Shown one piece after another: positions 11,365 to 23,100 of a stretch of 64,000 bases of DNA. The translations under genes were made by a program, and so were the position numbers. The stretch spans positions 39,684,619-39,748,618 of the forward strand of contig JASFXZ010000001.1 of assembly GCA_032209605.1 (NCBI GenBank), in the 5' to 3' direction. The first letter of the stretch is position 1; each line of letters starts with the position of its first letter. This DNA comes from Mactromeris polynyma (Eukaryota > Mollusca > Bivalvia > Venerida > Mactridae). The notes beneath the pieces were generated by a model that was not told where the DNA came from, did no database searches, and was given only the letters and a program-made list of their open reading frames with translations.

Positions 11365-12021
11365 TGTCGGGACGACACTTTCCCAAGAAGAGGGTATGTG
11401 TCGTAGCGTGAAAATAACAAAGTCATACATATAACATTCAAATAACATAATATAACTAAATAAGTAACGTAAATTTCCTTTCCAATATGTAAGTCATAAA
11501 ACAAGTAGTTTAGTATTAGTCACGTTCATAGCTTAGGATTTAGTACCATCATACCTTTATTAGTTGCACTTTAACCTTTTATTATTTTATCATGTGACTA
11601 ACCAGTACCACACGAGTTTTCACGACAGACACGTCGACATTTTGGTGTTCAAAGATTTACCAATTTTTGTAGGTGTAATTGTAATACCTGCAGGTAATTA
11701 TGCGTTTCATTTTGTATCTTTTGTAATTATTGTTTATATGTTTCACATTTCAATTGTTATTTTTCATTCATAAGAATTATTAATACTCAAGCCACGGTCG
11801 ATGTTTTATTGTCTTCGTCCGTGCGTGCTGTCTCTTATATCCGTTATAATCAAGTTATAATCTATCAATAATAATAATAATATTACTTCGTATTTATCTT
11901 TGTATTACATATTTATAACTAAATTGCAGGACCGTGTAGTAAACAGACGAATTGTTACTGAGTTTTGGTTTTTGTTACGCCCCTACACCACCCACTGGCG
12001 GTGACGCGAGCCGCGGCGACA
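11365..12021 (+). repeat. Possible gypsy LTR downstream of the integrase tail
   Basis: At 11365 a TGTCGGGACGACAC sequence begins, the kind of TG start seen in LTRs, some 640 bp past the end of the pol fragment. An LTR end in CA could be at 12021. No second LTR copy exists in the window, so this rests on position and style only. The last 85 bases (11937-12021) are a separate repeat that may instead belong to another element. Confidence 0.3.
11937..12021 (-). repeat. 85-bp dispersed repeat, copy 1
   Basis: Reverse complement of 21492-21576 with a single mismatch over 85 bp and abrupt loss of similarity at both ends. Read on the minus strand it starts TGTCGCCGCGGCTCGCGTC, which would fit the TG start of an LTR. 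Confidence 0.9.
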
Positions 12022-12073
12022 TCAGCAGCGTTAAACACTGAGCCACAGGGCAAGCCTCAATATATTTTAACGT

Positions 12074-12366
12074 TGTTGTATATGCTTTTATTTATCGTCG
12101 CCACCGGTTTCCCACATGGGCGACGCCTCCGGAAGAATGTTAGTCATATTAGATTTGGAGGATAGTGCATGATACAGAAGATGCCCCAGTTCCAGAAGCT
12201 CCCCTGGTTCTTTTACGTGCTCGATGTAAAGCATCATACACGGGACCTCGGTTTTTAAAGTCTCGTCCGAAAGACTGTTGTACGGTCAGTGATGGAGCGG
12301 GGAATCGAACCAGCGATCCCTGGATTACAAGTCCAGCGTTTTACCACTGGACCACTGATCCGCTAC
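12074..12366 (-). mobile_element. tRNA-derived SINE, copy 2, with target-site duplication
   Basis: Same family and orientation as 8748-9050. The tRNA-like head (minus strand from 12366) keeps a perfect 5-bp anticodon stem, CTGGA and TCCAG, around loop CTTGTAA, giving a TGT (threonine-like) anticodon, and a B box GGTTCGATTCC. The acceptor and T stems no longer pair well, so it is a SINE and not a tRNA gene. The 8-mer TTTAACGT flanks both sides (12066-12073 and 12367-12374). Confidence 0.9.
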
Positions 12367-12374
12367 TTTAACGT

Positions 12375-13251
12375 GCGTAGTTGTCGCACATTTATAGCTT
12401 GCAGATAAAGGTCGTGGTATGGTATTTGAATGAGGACGATAAAGTCCATTTAACACAGATTTTGACATACACAGTTATCTCCCATAACAATATACATGGT
12501 AGGACCTCCACATGTTAAATTAGTTTCATCCATTGACTCCAAAATATGACATCATTAGACTTTAAACTGTAACCACAGGAATAACAAACAACAGTTTTAC
12601 TGATAAAATCGCCAGCAGCACCAGCAGAAAGGACTGCTGCTATTGATAGAAACCAAAATAAAAGCAGTTAAAAGTATCTTTACTGCTATAACATCTAACA
12701 GGCAGAACAAGATACGTTAAGTGGCATTTTGCTCTGATCATATTCTTGCTGTTAGTTGCTAAGGCATTAGAGAAGTTTTTCAGAGCTATTATATTTAATG
12801 TTCAGCAGTAATAACAGAAGTGGTGTTACTGCTGCTACTGTCAATGCAACACCGGTCCAGAACCGTTCAGTTTCTCCGATTATTCGAGAAAAACATACTT
12901 CTTAATTATAATCTGCGAGGCGTCGTGTTTGGTCATTTGGTTTATACACGTTTCACCTTTGTGCCTTATTGTTACATCCCGTTTTGCTAACAACTCTGAC
13001 ATTCATGGACTTTATTTTTCAGACTTCGGATTAAGACTTGTTTTATTATTCGATTCTAGCGATAATACTTGCTGCAAAGTTTAGAATTTGATTACAAAAT
13101 TGGTTTGATCACAAAACGAGTTTTAACAGTGTCGTTCTTCTTAACAGTCGTCTGTTTTCAAATTCATTGTCTATTAACAAGATTGGCGATGCTTAATAAC
13201 ACCTAAGAGTAAACTAGACATTTTTAATTACTTTGTACATTAGAAACCACC
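12375..13251. other. Intergenic, no gene seen
   Basis: AT-rich with a few CAG/CTG-like trinucleotides around 12610-12660 and 12800-12850. No coding signal. Confidence 0.4.
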
Positions 13252-13441
13252 AAGGGAGTTAAATTCTATTTGTCTCTGATGAATCTCGCTTCGGTTGCGT
13301 CCCCTGTTAATTTTCATCAGCTCGTAGGTATTGTACGTGTTCGATGATGTGATAACTTAATGTCAAATGTCGAATTATGGTTAAGAAAATGTGCATTTAC
13401 TTCAGCATTACCGAGGAAATGATAAATCCTAGACAAACGTA
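13252..13441 (+). repeat. Old repeat, copy 1 of 2
   Basis: Begins AAGGGAGTTAAAT and shares with 13681-13866 the blocks TCCCCTGTT, ATTTTCATC, CATTTACTTCA and ATCCTAGAC in the same order. Strongly diverged. Confidence 0.7.
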
Positions 13442-13680
13442 AATAGATAGTTACTATATTGAGTTACGTTTCGTGTTATTACTAAGGTGGTCTGATTATA
13501 AAGTTCAAATCGGAAAGAAAACAATGAAAATACCGTCTCATTAATGAGGCGGCCTTTTGTGTGAAGTGGTCTTTAAGAGAGTTTTATCTATATTAACAAT
13601 CTGGTATTGTATACACTACGGCCTGTATTGCTAAAGTATATTGAAAGTCGATACTCGCCATTAATTTGTTCTGGCATAAA

Positions 13681-13866
13681 AAGGGAGTTAAATCCTTAGG
13701 CATCTTGGATGAAAGTCGGTTCGGTTACTTCCCCTGTTCATTTTCATCTACACGAAAGTATTTCACTTGCTGCGATGAGGCGATTTCTAACCGTATATTG
13801 AATTATAACTGGGATCGCATACATTTACTTCAACATAACCGAGAGAAGTGTCGATCCTAGACGAGG
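13681..13866 (+). repeat. Old repeat, copy 2 of 2
   Basis: Direct repeat of 13252-13441, 429 bp further on, with the same ordered blocks. Confidence 0.7.
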
Positions 13867-15085
13867 TAGAACAAAACAGAAATTATATTTTGTTATATTA
13901 ATTCTGAATTTAGTCCATTTCGGTTTGGGTGAATGGTTAATTGCTAAGCTGTATACAATTTAATTTTAATTTTTGATCGTTCATCTACTGGAAAATAAAA
14001 GAAACCTGTAAAATGCGAATAATAAGAGTATGCTATACATACATAAACAGAGGAATTTTAAGTACTTGTACATTCCTAGAAAACTTTTCTCTCAATCGCG
14101 TAATAAGCTTTTTAGATAAATTATCTTGAAATGTTTACATTGCCGTGCTTGCTTAAATACAAACAGACAAGCATCAGCTGCCATACATTACTGATCCTTG
14201 AACCAGACTGGTGCTTGTCGTAATAACACTAATTGGCTATTTAATGATGTAAACTTTGTTCATTATAATTATCTCACTTGTTTATTAGTCGAACCACTTT
14301 TTCCTTTATATGACACAGGATGAAGTTTTGTAACATATGTTTAGGATTTATAACGTTCTATCAGATTGTATAAGGTTTTATAAAAATCACAAAAATGTTT
14401 ATTATTTTAAATCAGAGACGTTTTTAGATACGTTATCGCATCCTAAGTTTTCAGCACTGATTCTGAAATCAGTTTTGAATTGAAAGACGAATGTTTTATT
14501 TCTCAGGATAACTGATTTCGTACAAGATTGATTTACAAATTTCCCTTGCATACCATTGATGCATTTATTGTATGAGTTCAACTTCACGTGTTGAATGCAA
14601 TTTTCTCACATGTGGTTTACAATCAATTGTACTAATTTTCTAATAACTGGAGCTAGTCTCGCAGTAAGAATGACTTCAAGTGTTTTTTTACTGAATATTC
14701 GATGCAGGAAAACTTTGCATTTGTCATTCCGGTTATGTGATATGTCAAATTCTTATAGCGCAAATACAATACTGAGATAGTTTAGCTACACCAAGATACA
14801 TCAATCCTGTTGCGTAAAATTAAGATGTCAATAAATAGTTATATTGATAAATTGTTACAGTTTACAGCCCTAGAGATATGTGTTTGGAATATGAATAGAT
14901 TTATCCATGAACGGTTTTCGTACTATTGAAATCCGTAAAACAACACAGTATAGAGTCTGTACAATAGGGTGCTAAAAGTTGACGCTTCGTCTATTTTCCG
15001 TCCGCTCTGGCATTGATAATATAATTATAATGTGCAAATTTTGTGTGCGTAGCAAGCGAGTAGATTTTTTTAGAAAAATGACGGA
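13867..15085. other. Intergenic, no gene seen
   Basis: AT-rich; several short frames on both strands without motifs. Confidence 0.4.
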
Positions 15086-15109
15086 GGGGGGGGGGGGGGG
15101 GGGAGGGGG
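15086..15109 (+). repeat. Poly-G tract (G18, A, G5)
   Basis: An uninterrupted run of 18 G at 15086-15103, then A and five G. It can form a G-quadruplex and is likely to vary in length. The small glycine frame across it is incidental. Confidence 0.95.
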
Positions 15110-18100
15110 AGAAAAGATCGGAAAAGTGGAAGTTTCTAACTTCGAAAGCCCACAACGAATGCTTCCGTTAAACTTGAGCTCGAATAAGCAATTCCTTTCT
15201 TACAAACAGCGTATTTAAATGGCTAGACAATACATGTCTGAGAGTCGGCGGAGTCTCTGTAGATGTGCACAAATTAAGAAGTCCGGGTCTTCATCCCAGT
15301 GTTTTAACAAAGGGTAGACTTTGGTTATAAGAATAACATTAAAATTGCACTAAGCATTGACCACATGCATCGTATATTAACATTGTGTTATTCAGTATTA
15401 TTATCGGTCTAAATAATTATACGGTGTTTTTGGTCTTTATAACAATGGTAGATTCACACATTAATGTTAGGGTTTTTTGTATGATCAATGTATAAATAAT
15501 TTCATTGTGCCGCAAATTGGTGTCTAACGATCTTGTCGCTATCATACAAATGACAAGCTGTGGTGCAGAAAGACAATACGCATCAACAATTGATAGAACG
15601 CAGCTGATCTGTCCACAAAAAATGTTTGGGCGGACACGAATCTCACGTAAATGTTGACGTTATTTTATGAGCGGAATTCAATGCAAGCTGCCTGTGTCTC
15701 TACTGACCAATAAATGTCTATCGTATCTTTACTGAAGTGGTTATTTGCTCACTAACTGAACTTTTTTACCGATGTAAGTGTCTCGTAATCTGAAGTTTAT
15801 CCCAAATTGACCTTAGGCTATAATTATGTTCTGTGTCCAGTAAATTTATAGTTTTCAGAACTGGAAAATATTTGTAATAAATACCACGCAACGTTTTGCT
15901 GAAATGTATGTAACCTCTGACTATAGGACTGTTAACTTCCGGAGGTGTGGCGGTAACACTTCCGGTATGTCAACAACACAATACTGCCTGCCGAAAACAT
16001 AAACCTGTAATGGTCGTAAGCTGAATTGTAAAAAGATACAAGTCGTGAAACAAATAACTAGATTGAAGTTTTATTTCGTGATAACAAATATGTGGTCATT
16101 ATTTGACGAGCACGAGAGTGATGTACACGATGCATGAATGTGCTATTCACGTGTTGCCGATTTGTTTGCTTAACCTGTACGCCTCATTGTACTTCGAAAT
16201 ATATTTCATCCGTGATACTCCTTACTTTAAATATATATTTTATATATAAACAGGCGAGAGACTGTGGCCAGACTGAAATAAGAAGTAAGAGATTGATCTC
16301 AACTAGCACAGAAACATGTGACATGATCTAAGATAGACAGATACAGTCTATTTAATGAAATAATAGATAGGCATCTCAACAAAATCAGCATAATTGTTTT
16401 AACAGTAATTTTAGAATATATCATCTTTAATTAAATATATGTTTAGGAAAAACAACTCAGAATAGCTTATCTCAAAAGACGTACGGATCGTTAAATGCTG
16501 AACCTATTCATTGTTCGTTACTTGTTTACACTGGCACGAAATAATCAGTTTGTTTACATCAAGTTATGTGTTTATGCTTCACGCACCAGTAACGTGGTCC
16601 GTGGATAGACGATTACTAACTTTATTTCTGTCGTGATATTTTACAAATGTTGATGAAACTGACAAAACCAAGCTAATACATCCATTGGTGCGTCTTTCAT
16701 AAATGGAATTTTAAATGTATTAATTTTCGATCTCAATACTCATGAACATTCAACTTTGACATAAAAATTACAGGTTTATTAACTTTAATATTTATTCAGA
16801 AATGCTTGAGGTTTACATTCACCGATGATTAATAGAACTTCATTGGCACTTATTCTAATATCAAAGTATTGTAATTCCATTTTCCATTGAGATAAAGACT
16901 GTTTACGTTTTAACATCAGTACGCACAGTACTTAGACTCATGCAATTTCTCTCAGTGCTTCGATTCTTACAGTAGCGGGATTTTGTGTTTTATTACTTGA
17001 GAAAGTTGATGGTTTGAACCATATGTTGTATGGGTAACTAACGAGAGAAAATTGTTGGTTTCTTAAAATACCCACCTGTCGTAATGGCTTATAATTACTG
17101 TGAAATGATTTGTTGCACACGAAATGTCGGATTCCATTTGAAACATGACTTCCAGACAGACAAAACCATTACTTCAAACATACACATATTTTCCTGTCGG
17201 TGCTAAGAATACACTTGCTATACACATACACGTAGTCATTATTGTATTGTAGTCATTATAATAAAGCATCGACATTTATGGAACAAAGACAGTTTTTATT
17301 GTAAAATACCAGATAAACGATCTCTGTAATGTTCTTAAAGTCCATACTATAGTCACGTGTTCCTTGTGCGATCAGCTGTCACAGTTATACCACACAATCC
17401 TGTGGTTATATAAGCAAGCGATACAAACAAGCATAAGCATTGTGCCTCCAACGAGGATGTTCTATTTACAAGCGTGAATATCAATAAACGATGAATATGT
17501 GCAAAACATATGGTGTAATGAGTGTCCTTAAACTACATGTGTATCATTGAAAACCAAAAGTGCTACTATCAGATTTTTACATTTTCTCACAGACATATTG
17601 TTCTATGATCATTTAACACCAAAAAGTATTAAAACCAGACATCAATTTTCTTTTCATTTCAAATCCAATCTTTAGAACAAAACCAAACGATTACTACAAA
17701 AGGACGTCACGTCAGAAATGCTCTACTCAAATTTACATTAAATCTTCAAAACCTACCGGTTTTTCAAATGGAAACAAACAAATTCCATAACACATATAAA
17801 CATTTTCATGTTCATTTAATTCTATTAATCAAAATTAAGCAACCAAAGACACGTTCGAAAAAGCACTTAGTTTGTGACGTCACGATTTCATTGGGAAATA
17901 CTCGACGTCATTACCATCGTCACTAATACAGGTGTTGTCATGGAAACACCGAACATTTAATTTAGCTACCTTTTCCAGTAGGCATATTGCAATACTAAGC
18001 TATGTCAAGCGTTCCATTTTCACCATGGTTACAGGTCAAATGGTGCACGTGTTTAATGCTGATTTGTGCTGTAAATCACGTTATCACTGATGCACTATAA

Positions 18101-18960
18101 ATGTAACTTTCAAGATATACAATGTATAGTGCGATCACTTTTTGTGGTTCAGTATCAAAGACCAAACTTACTGTGATTAACCAATAACACAAAACATGAT
18201 CTTGGTACATATATACACCTATATAACATATTTATTATCTATATAAAATAAATCTATAGACATTGGTTGCATGAAACGTATAATAAACACAATGACAATA
18301 GACTGGTCAAAAGTGCTAACCCGCAGTTACTAGTTCACATGGTTTCAAAAAGCTAATGGATATCTCCACTATTTATCTTGATTGCAGTAAGCTTCAAATG
18401 AATTTAACTATCGAAAAACAGTCGATGAAAACTATTAAAATCGCTTTCATCGTATCAGAACGGTGGGTCATAAGAATATTCATAAAATACAAGACGTGGG
18501 TAAGCTGTATACCAGTTTATTGTCGTGTCTCTTGTATGTATGGGTGTCTGACGGTCACCATCAGATTTGTTGGGCGCCATTTTCCCAATTTGGTGAAAAT
18601 TCATGAATACAAAAATATCGGGTAAGCTGTTTTGACAATTTAAAAAAAAAGTATTGCACTGTAGTTAGGCTTGTCTGAAGGCAATCATGATATAACTGGG
18701 TTGAAGTACCCCCAGGCCCAAATTAACCCGGACGCGAAATAACCTCGGGACTGTGACGTTACACTGAATCATCATGTACGCGGCAGGGACTTTAGTCATA
18801 TCGTGGTGAGGGGGAAAAGCGTGTCCCGATATTTTTTGAAGTCAGCTCTGCAATATAATCGCAGCTGTCGTAAATATATATAACTAGCTAACGATTACAT
18901 GCAACAATGTGTTCTTAATATCAATAATCTAGAATAACTTATTGCAAACAATAGAAATTC
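15110..18960. other. Intergenic, no gene seen
   Basis: About 3.8 kb of AT-rich sequence downstream of the receptor gene. Some short CG-containing stretches (for example 15630-15660 and 17870-17940) but no coding frame, tandem repeat or RNA gene I can support. Confidence 0.4.
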
Positions 18961-18964
18961 ACAT

Positions 18965-18970
18965 TTTATT
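18965..18970 (-). terminator. Candidate polyadenylation signal of the receptor gene
   Basis: TTTATT on the plus strand is AATAAA on the coding strand. It is the first canonical hexamer after the stop at 19357 and would give a 3' UTR of about 390 nt. Position only; no transcript data. Confidence 0.35.
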
Positions 18971-19356
18971 TAATTATTTTTTTCTAGTAAGATCAGGGGT
19001 TAAGTACGTTTCTGTTTACGTTGGACAGACTGTAACAAACTGTGAGGTCATCCCCTGATAACATTTTTTGGAAAATATTGACCAATGCCAAAGTGTTCAC
19101 ACTAACCGTATTCTCACTAACAGTAAGCACTTGAAGTTGAACAAAGTGTAATTCTATGATTCGTAAAGATGGCTTCCTCTTCCGACCATGTTAACTGCAA
19201 TAGTTCATGCATCGACGTTTTAACTAAGAAAACTAAAAAATATTATTATACATTTAAATACAATCAATATTCTTACAATTAAATGTAAATGATACACAGA
19301 AAATGTTCCCACAACCCGGCAATTCTACAAACGTATAAACGCTCTTGTGTGCATTT

Positions 19357-20118
19357 TCAACAATCACTTGGTGAGTCAACAATCATTGTCTCAGTACACG
19401 AAGTTACACGTCCGTTTGTTTGCACTGTGCTATAGTCTGATAACATTGCCCGACTGCTCACGCCCTTAGATTTTCTTCTTTTCTGGAAACCGAATAAATT
19501 TCGGAATTCCCGCCGGAAGTACGCGCCTGTTGCGTAGTAAATGATAAAGTATGTAGCGTAGTTTGACAAACATATTTCCTCCACAATCTTGCGTATTGTT
19601 AAATATAAGAAATATGACCGCCATGTTGGATCACGTGACCATTCATTGACAGGAATATTCGGATCACCTTGGTCAATAGAAATCTGCAAGGAATACACGA
19701 TTGTTGCTGGCAGTAATGTGAAAATAAAATAAAATGAAACACACAAAAGTGTTGCTGTCGATGCTGCGTTTCCGGATGATGATTGCCCATGCGCAACACT
19801 CTGAACCGACAGACGCTTGATTTCGAGGATCACGAGAATATTTATCACTAAGCACGCCACAGGAATAAAACAGAATATAAGCATCTCCGTAAACCATGTC
19901 CATACATTGTTGAAATCCTCAAGATTAACCACACACCCCTGTGACAGTGGGTCCCATTCCCAGGAGTATATTTGTACCAAACCGATGGCAGCTGATAACA
20001 TCGCCATACAAACAATGACCACCTTGGCTCGAGTTACCGTGCAATATTTCTCTTTAACAAAAGGATGACAGACAGCAATATATCTCTCCGTTGTGAAACC
20101 CAATACCAACATTGGAAC
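19357..20118 (-). CDS. GPCR coding exon 3 (TM3 to C-terminus)
   Basis: Acceptor ATTTTCAG precedes 20118. The frame runs 253 codons to a stop at 19357-19359, starting VPMLVLGFTTERY. It encodes the rest of TM3 to TM7, helix 8 and a cytoplasmic tail of about 40 residues with many Ser/Thr. Confidence 0.93.
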   Translation of the reverse strand, partial: VPMLVLGFTTERYIAVCHPFVKEKYCTVTRAKVVIVCMAMLSAAIGLVQIYSWEWDPLSQGCVVNLEDFNNVWTWFTEMLIFCFIPVACLVINILVILEIKRLSVQSVAHGQSSSGNAASTATLLCVSFYFIFTLLPATIVYSLQISIDQGDPNIPVNEWSRDPTWRSYFLYLTIRKIVEEICLSNYATYFIIYYATGAYFRREFRNLFGFQKRRKSKGVSSRAMLSDYSTVQTNGRVTSCTETMIVDSPSDC

Positions 20119-23100
20119 CTGAAAATTATTGATAAGAATTACTTTTTTTTCAAACTATGTTATACACTGACCTGCACGCTCATCTGTCAAATCAGTCACG
20201 CACATGCCGTACCAATTTTCTTCATATATTGTGCACTAAAACACTAAAGTCAATGTTTAACTCAATCATTTATATTCTATTCTTAATTTTACAATATGTT
20301 TGTTTTGTAAGGACCATGCTCTTCGAAATGATATAAATATCAATAGCTAGTTACCACTAAAACAAAGGCATGTAAAGCGCACGGACTCTTAACGTGGGTT
20401 CGAATATGGCCATGAGCAAGATTCTTCCGCGGCCGTTAAAGTCATTGAACTAAGCGCGACTATTTGGTGGAAACTCAGGAAGAAGTCTTTAAGGGGGATT
20501 GACACAAGTTGTAGTAACTTTTAGTTTCATAATTGACATTATACAAATAACTTTAAACTAAGGCAGAGTAATGTTTGAGGGTATAGAGTGTCTGACTTCT
20601 GAACCGAAGGCCATGGGTTCGAACCGAGGTTTGGTCATGAATTAAGCATGTGTACTGGATAGTTGGCAACAACACAAGCATTAAGAGTGACAAATATGAA
20701 TTGTAAAAATATTTCACGGTCGATGTAATATAATTACGTTAACATAAATAAAAACCTATCGCAAGTGATCATATCAAGTACACTCGGTCGCTAACATTTG
20801 TATACATGCATTAAAGAAATGAGTAAATAGAACATATGTTACCATATACATCGGCGTATAGTAAAACACATTGAATACTTCACAAGCATTCTTCTTATGA
20901 TAAGTAGTCACTCCCCATGCGTTCTCCAGCTCAGACACGAAGTGTAACACCAGGAAAATGGTTTCTACAATAGCCAGGGATCCAAAATACACCGCCGAGG
21001 AATTAGTCTTGCAAATTTTCCTGTAATATAGAATAAAATAATGTAATAAATTCTGGAAACATATAATTATATTATTTCATTCCTCGAATGTTCATAGTTT
21101 TACCTGATAACGGTAAGTAGTTTTTTTACATGTGTCTTGTGTTTGCTTTGGATCGTTCTAGAATTAATTGAAATTAATTACAACAGAAGCAAATAGCTGA
21201 GTGTTTATTCAATTAATTCATATTTCTAATTGTTGTTGGTGCAGCTCGTCATTTTTTGATGTTATTTCCATGATGTTAACTTTCTAAATGCACGACAACA
21301 CTCATAATCTGTGGCACATGACCAATGATAGGGCGGGTCACAGATGTTTATGCTATATAGGAAATGGCTGAAATGAATGAATGTGAAAACATAAAAATAA
21401 TGATTATAATAATAAAACGAAATAATTCTTTTGATATTCATACTCGGTGATGTATGTAGAGTTAGGTTGAACGATAAATTGTATCAGTACGTGTCGCCGC
21501 GGCTCGCGTCACCGCCAGTGGGTGGGGTAGGGGCGTAACAAAAACCAAAACTCAGTAACAATTCGTCTGTTTACTATACGTTTGGACTATGTAATGCCCC
21601 TGCAACGTTTCAACGACTTATGGAACGCTGCATGGGAGATATCAACCTACAAGACTGCTTAATATACCTGGACGACATTATCATCTTTTCGAAGGACATT
21701 GATTCCCACATAGAAAGACTGGATAAAGTGTTCGAACGTTTATCTTCCGATAATGCTTCAAACTGTTTAGCTGCCTGTTCCTACCTCATATTGTCTTACA
21801 TTACAGGTCATTTTATATACTAGGAGACAAACAACGTTCACATCGGTTCAAATCAGCCAACCTTTTTGTAAACTGATAATACATTATAACTCAGCAACGC
21901 CTGATAATAGGTTATTGACCTTGGGTTGCGATCGCCTTCGATTATATTCATACTGCAAACATTGCTTACTAGACCCAGCTGTCCACTACAAACTTGGAAT
22001 GTGTACCGTCACAGAATCACTGACTAAAACGTTTCTGTGATCGTTAATTAACTCGAAGAATTATGCATACTATTATTGAAGCACTTCCTTTTAATGGATT
22101 GGAGGTCTATTATCATATATCATTAAATACTTTTTGTGAGGAACCCACATTAATACTCGTATCACGCGATTAATGAATTTGTCACGTGCCAGATAATTAA
22201 ATTAATAATGTATTTATAATTCCTAGGAGATGCAAAAAATACGCAAAACTTGCACAGTACAGTCAGACTTTATGGTGATTGCACAAGAATGACATTTCGG
22301 TATTATGAGTTCAGGGATTGGCAAAACATGTCTGTACTGGGTGGCAATTAGTGCGGCGATTTGTCACCTAATCTAAGCAGTCTAATTAGGAATCCTTATA
22401 CGGAGAGAAATACGCTATATAGCGAGCATGCAGTAGATTGACATACAATCAGTACTACAAGGTTACGTCCCTTTCTGTGATATTTACATGTTTATGCACT
22501 TCTATATTAAGTTCTTGTTGAAACACGATGTTTTCAAGCGTAGTTTTGTACGCTAATGCAATTAGAGCCAATTGGATTTACGAAAATGGAAACGAACAAC
22601 CTAATTACTTTCAGAAACCCATGTGGATTTTATGCTGAATGGTCGAAATGCTATCCACACGAAAGACAAGATTGTAGTACCAATCCATAGCCAAATTTAA
22701 TGCATAGTAAATAGACTGTAATAATTCCATTGCAACAAAAATATCAGAAAAAGGAACGGATTGGTTTTTAGTTTCGTGAAACGATACAACGACAGTATGT
22801 GAATTGCACATCGCATCAACCATATTTCGTGGTAACATTTTGCACTGCGTCTGACAATGATTGTGTTTATGACTGTGCTGTATTCCCGGTTGTGGAACCA
22901 ACGCTTGCCGTGTTGCTATAGTAATACAATTAAGCTCGTGAAAAATACGATCATCCTATAGGAACTACGTTGTATAGTGCTGCTCTGGTAACCACGAACT
23001 GATGTATGAACTGTCCGGATAGATCCATTTGAATGTAGGTGTCATACATATTTCATGCTTGTCCGCTAACTCATACGAACAAAAATGCGTACACTTATAG

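Noticed and set aside
12294..12366. tRNA-Thr(TGT) gene on the minus strand
   Set aside because: The anticodon arm is perfect, but the acceptor and T stems do not pair. The sequence continues into a SINE body with target duplications, so it is a SINE head.
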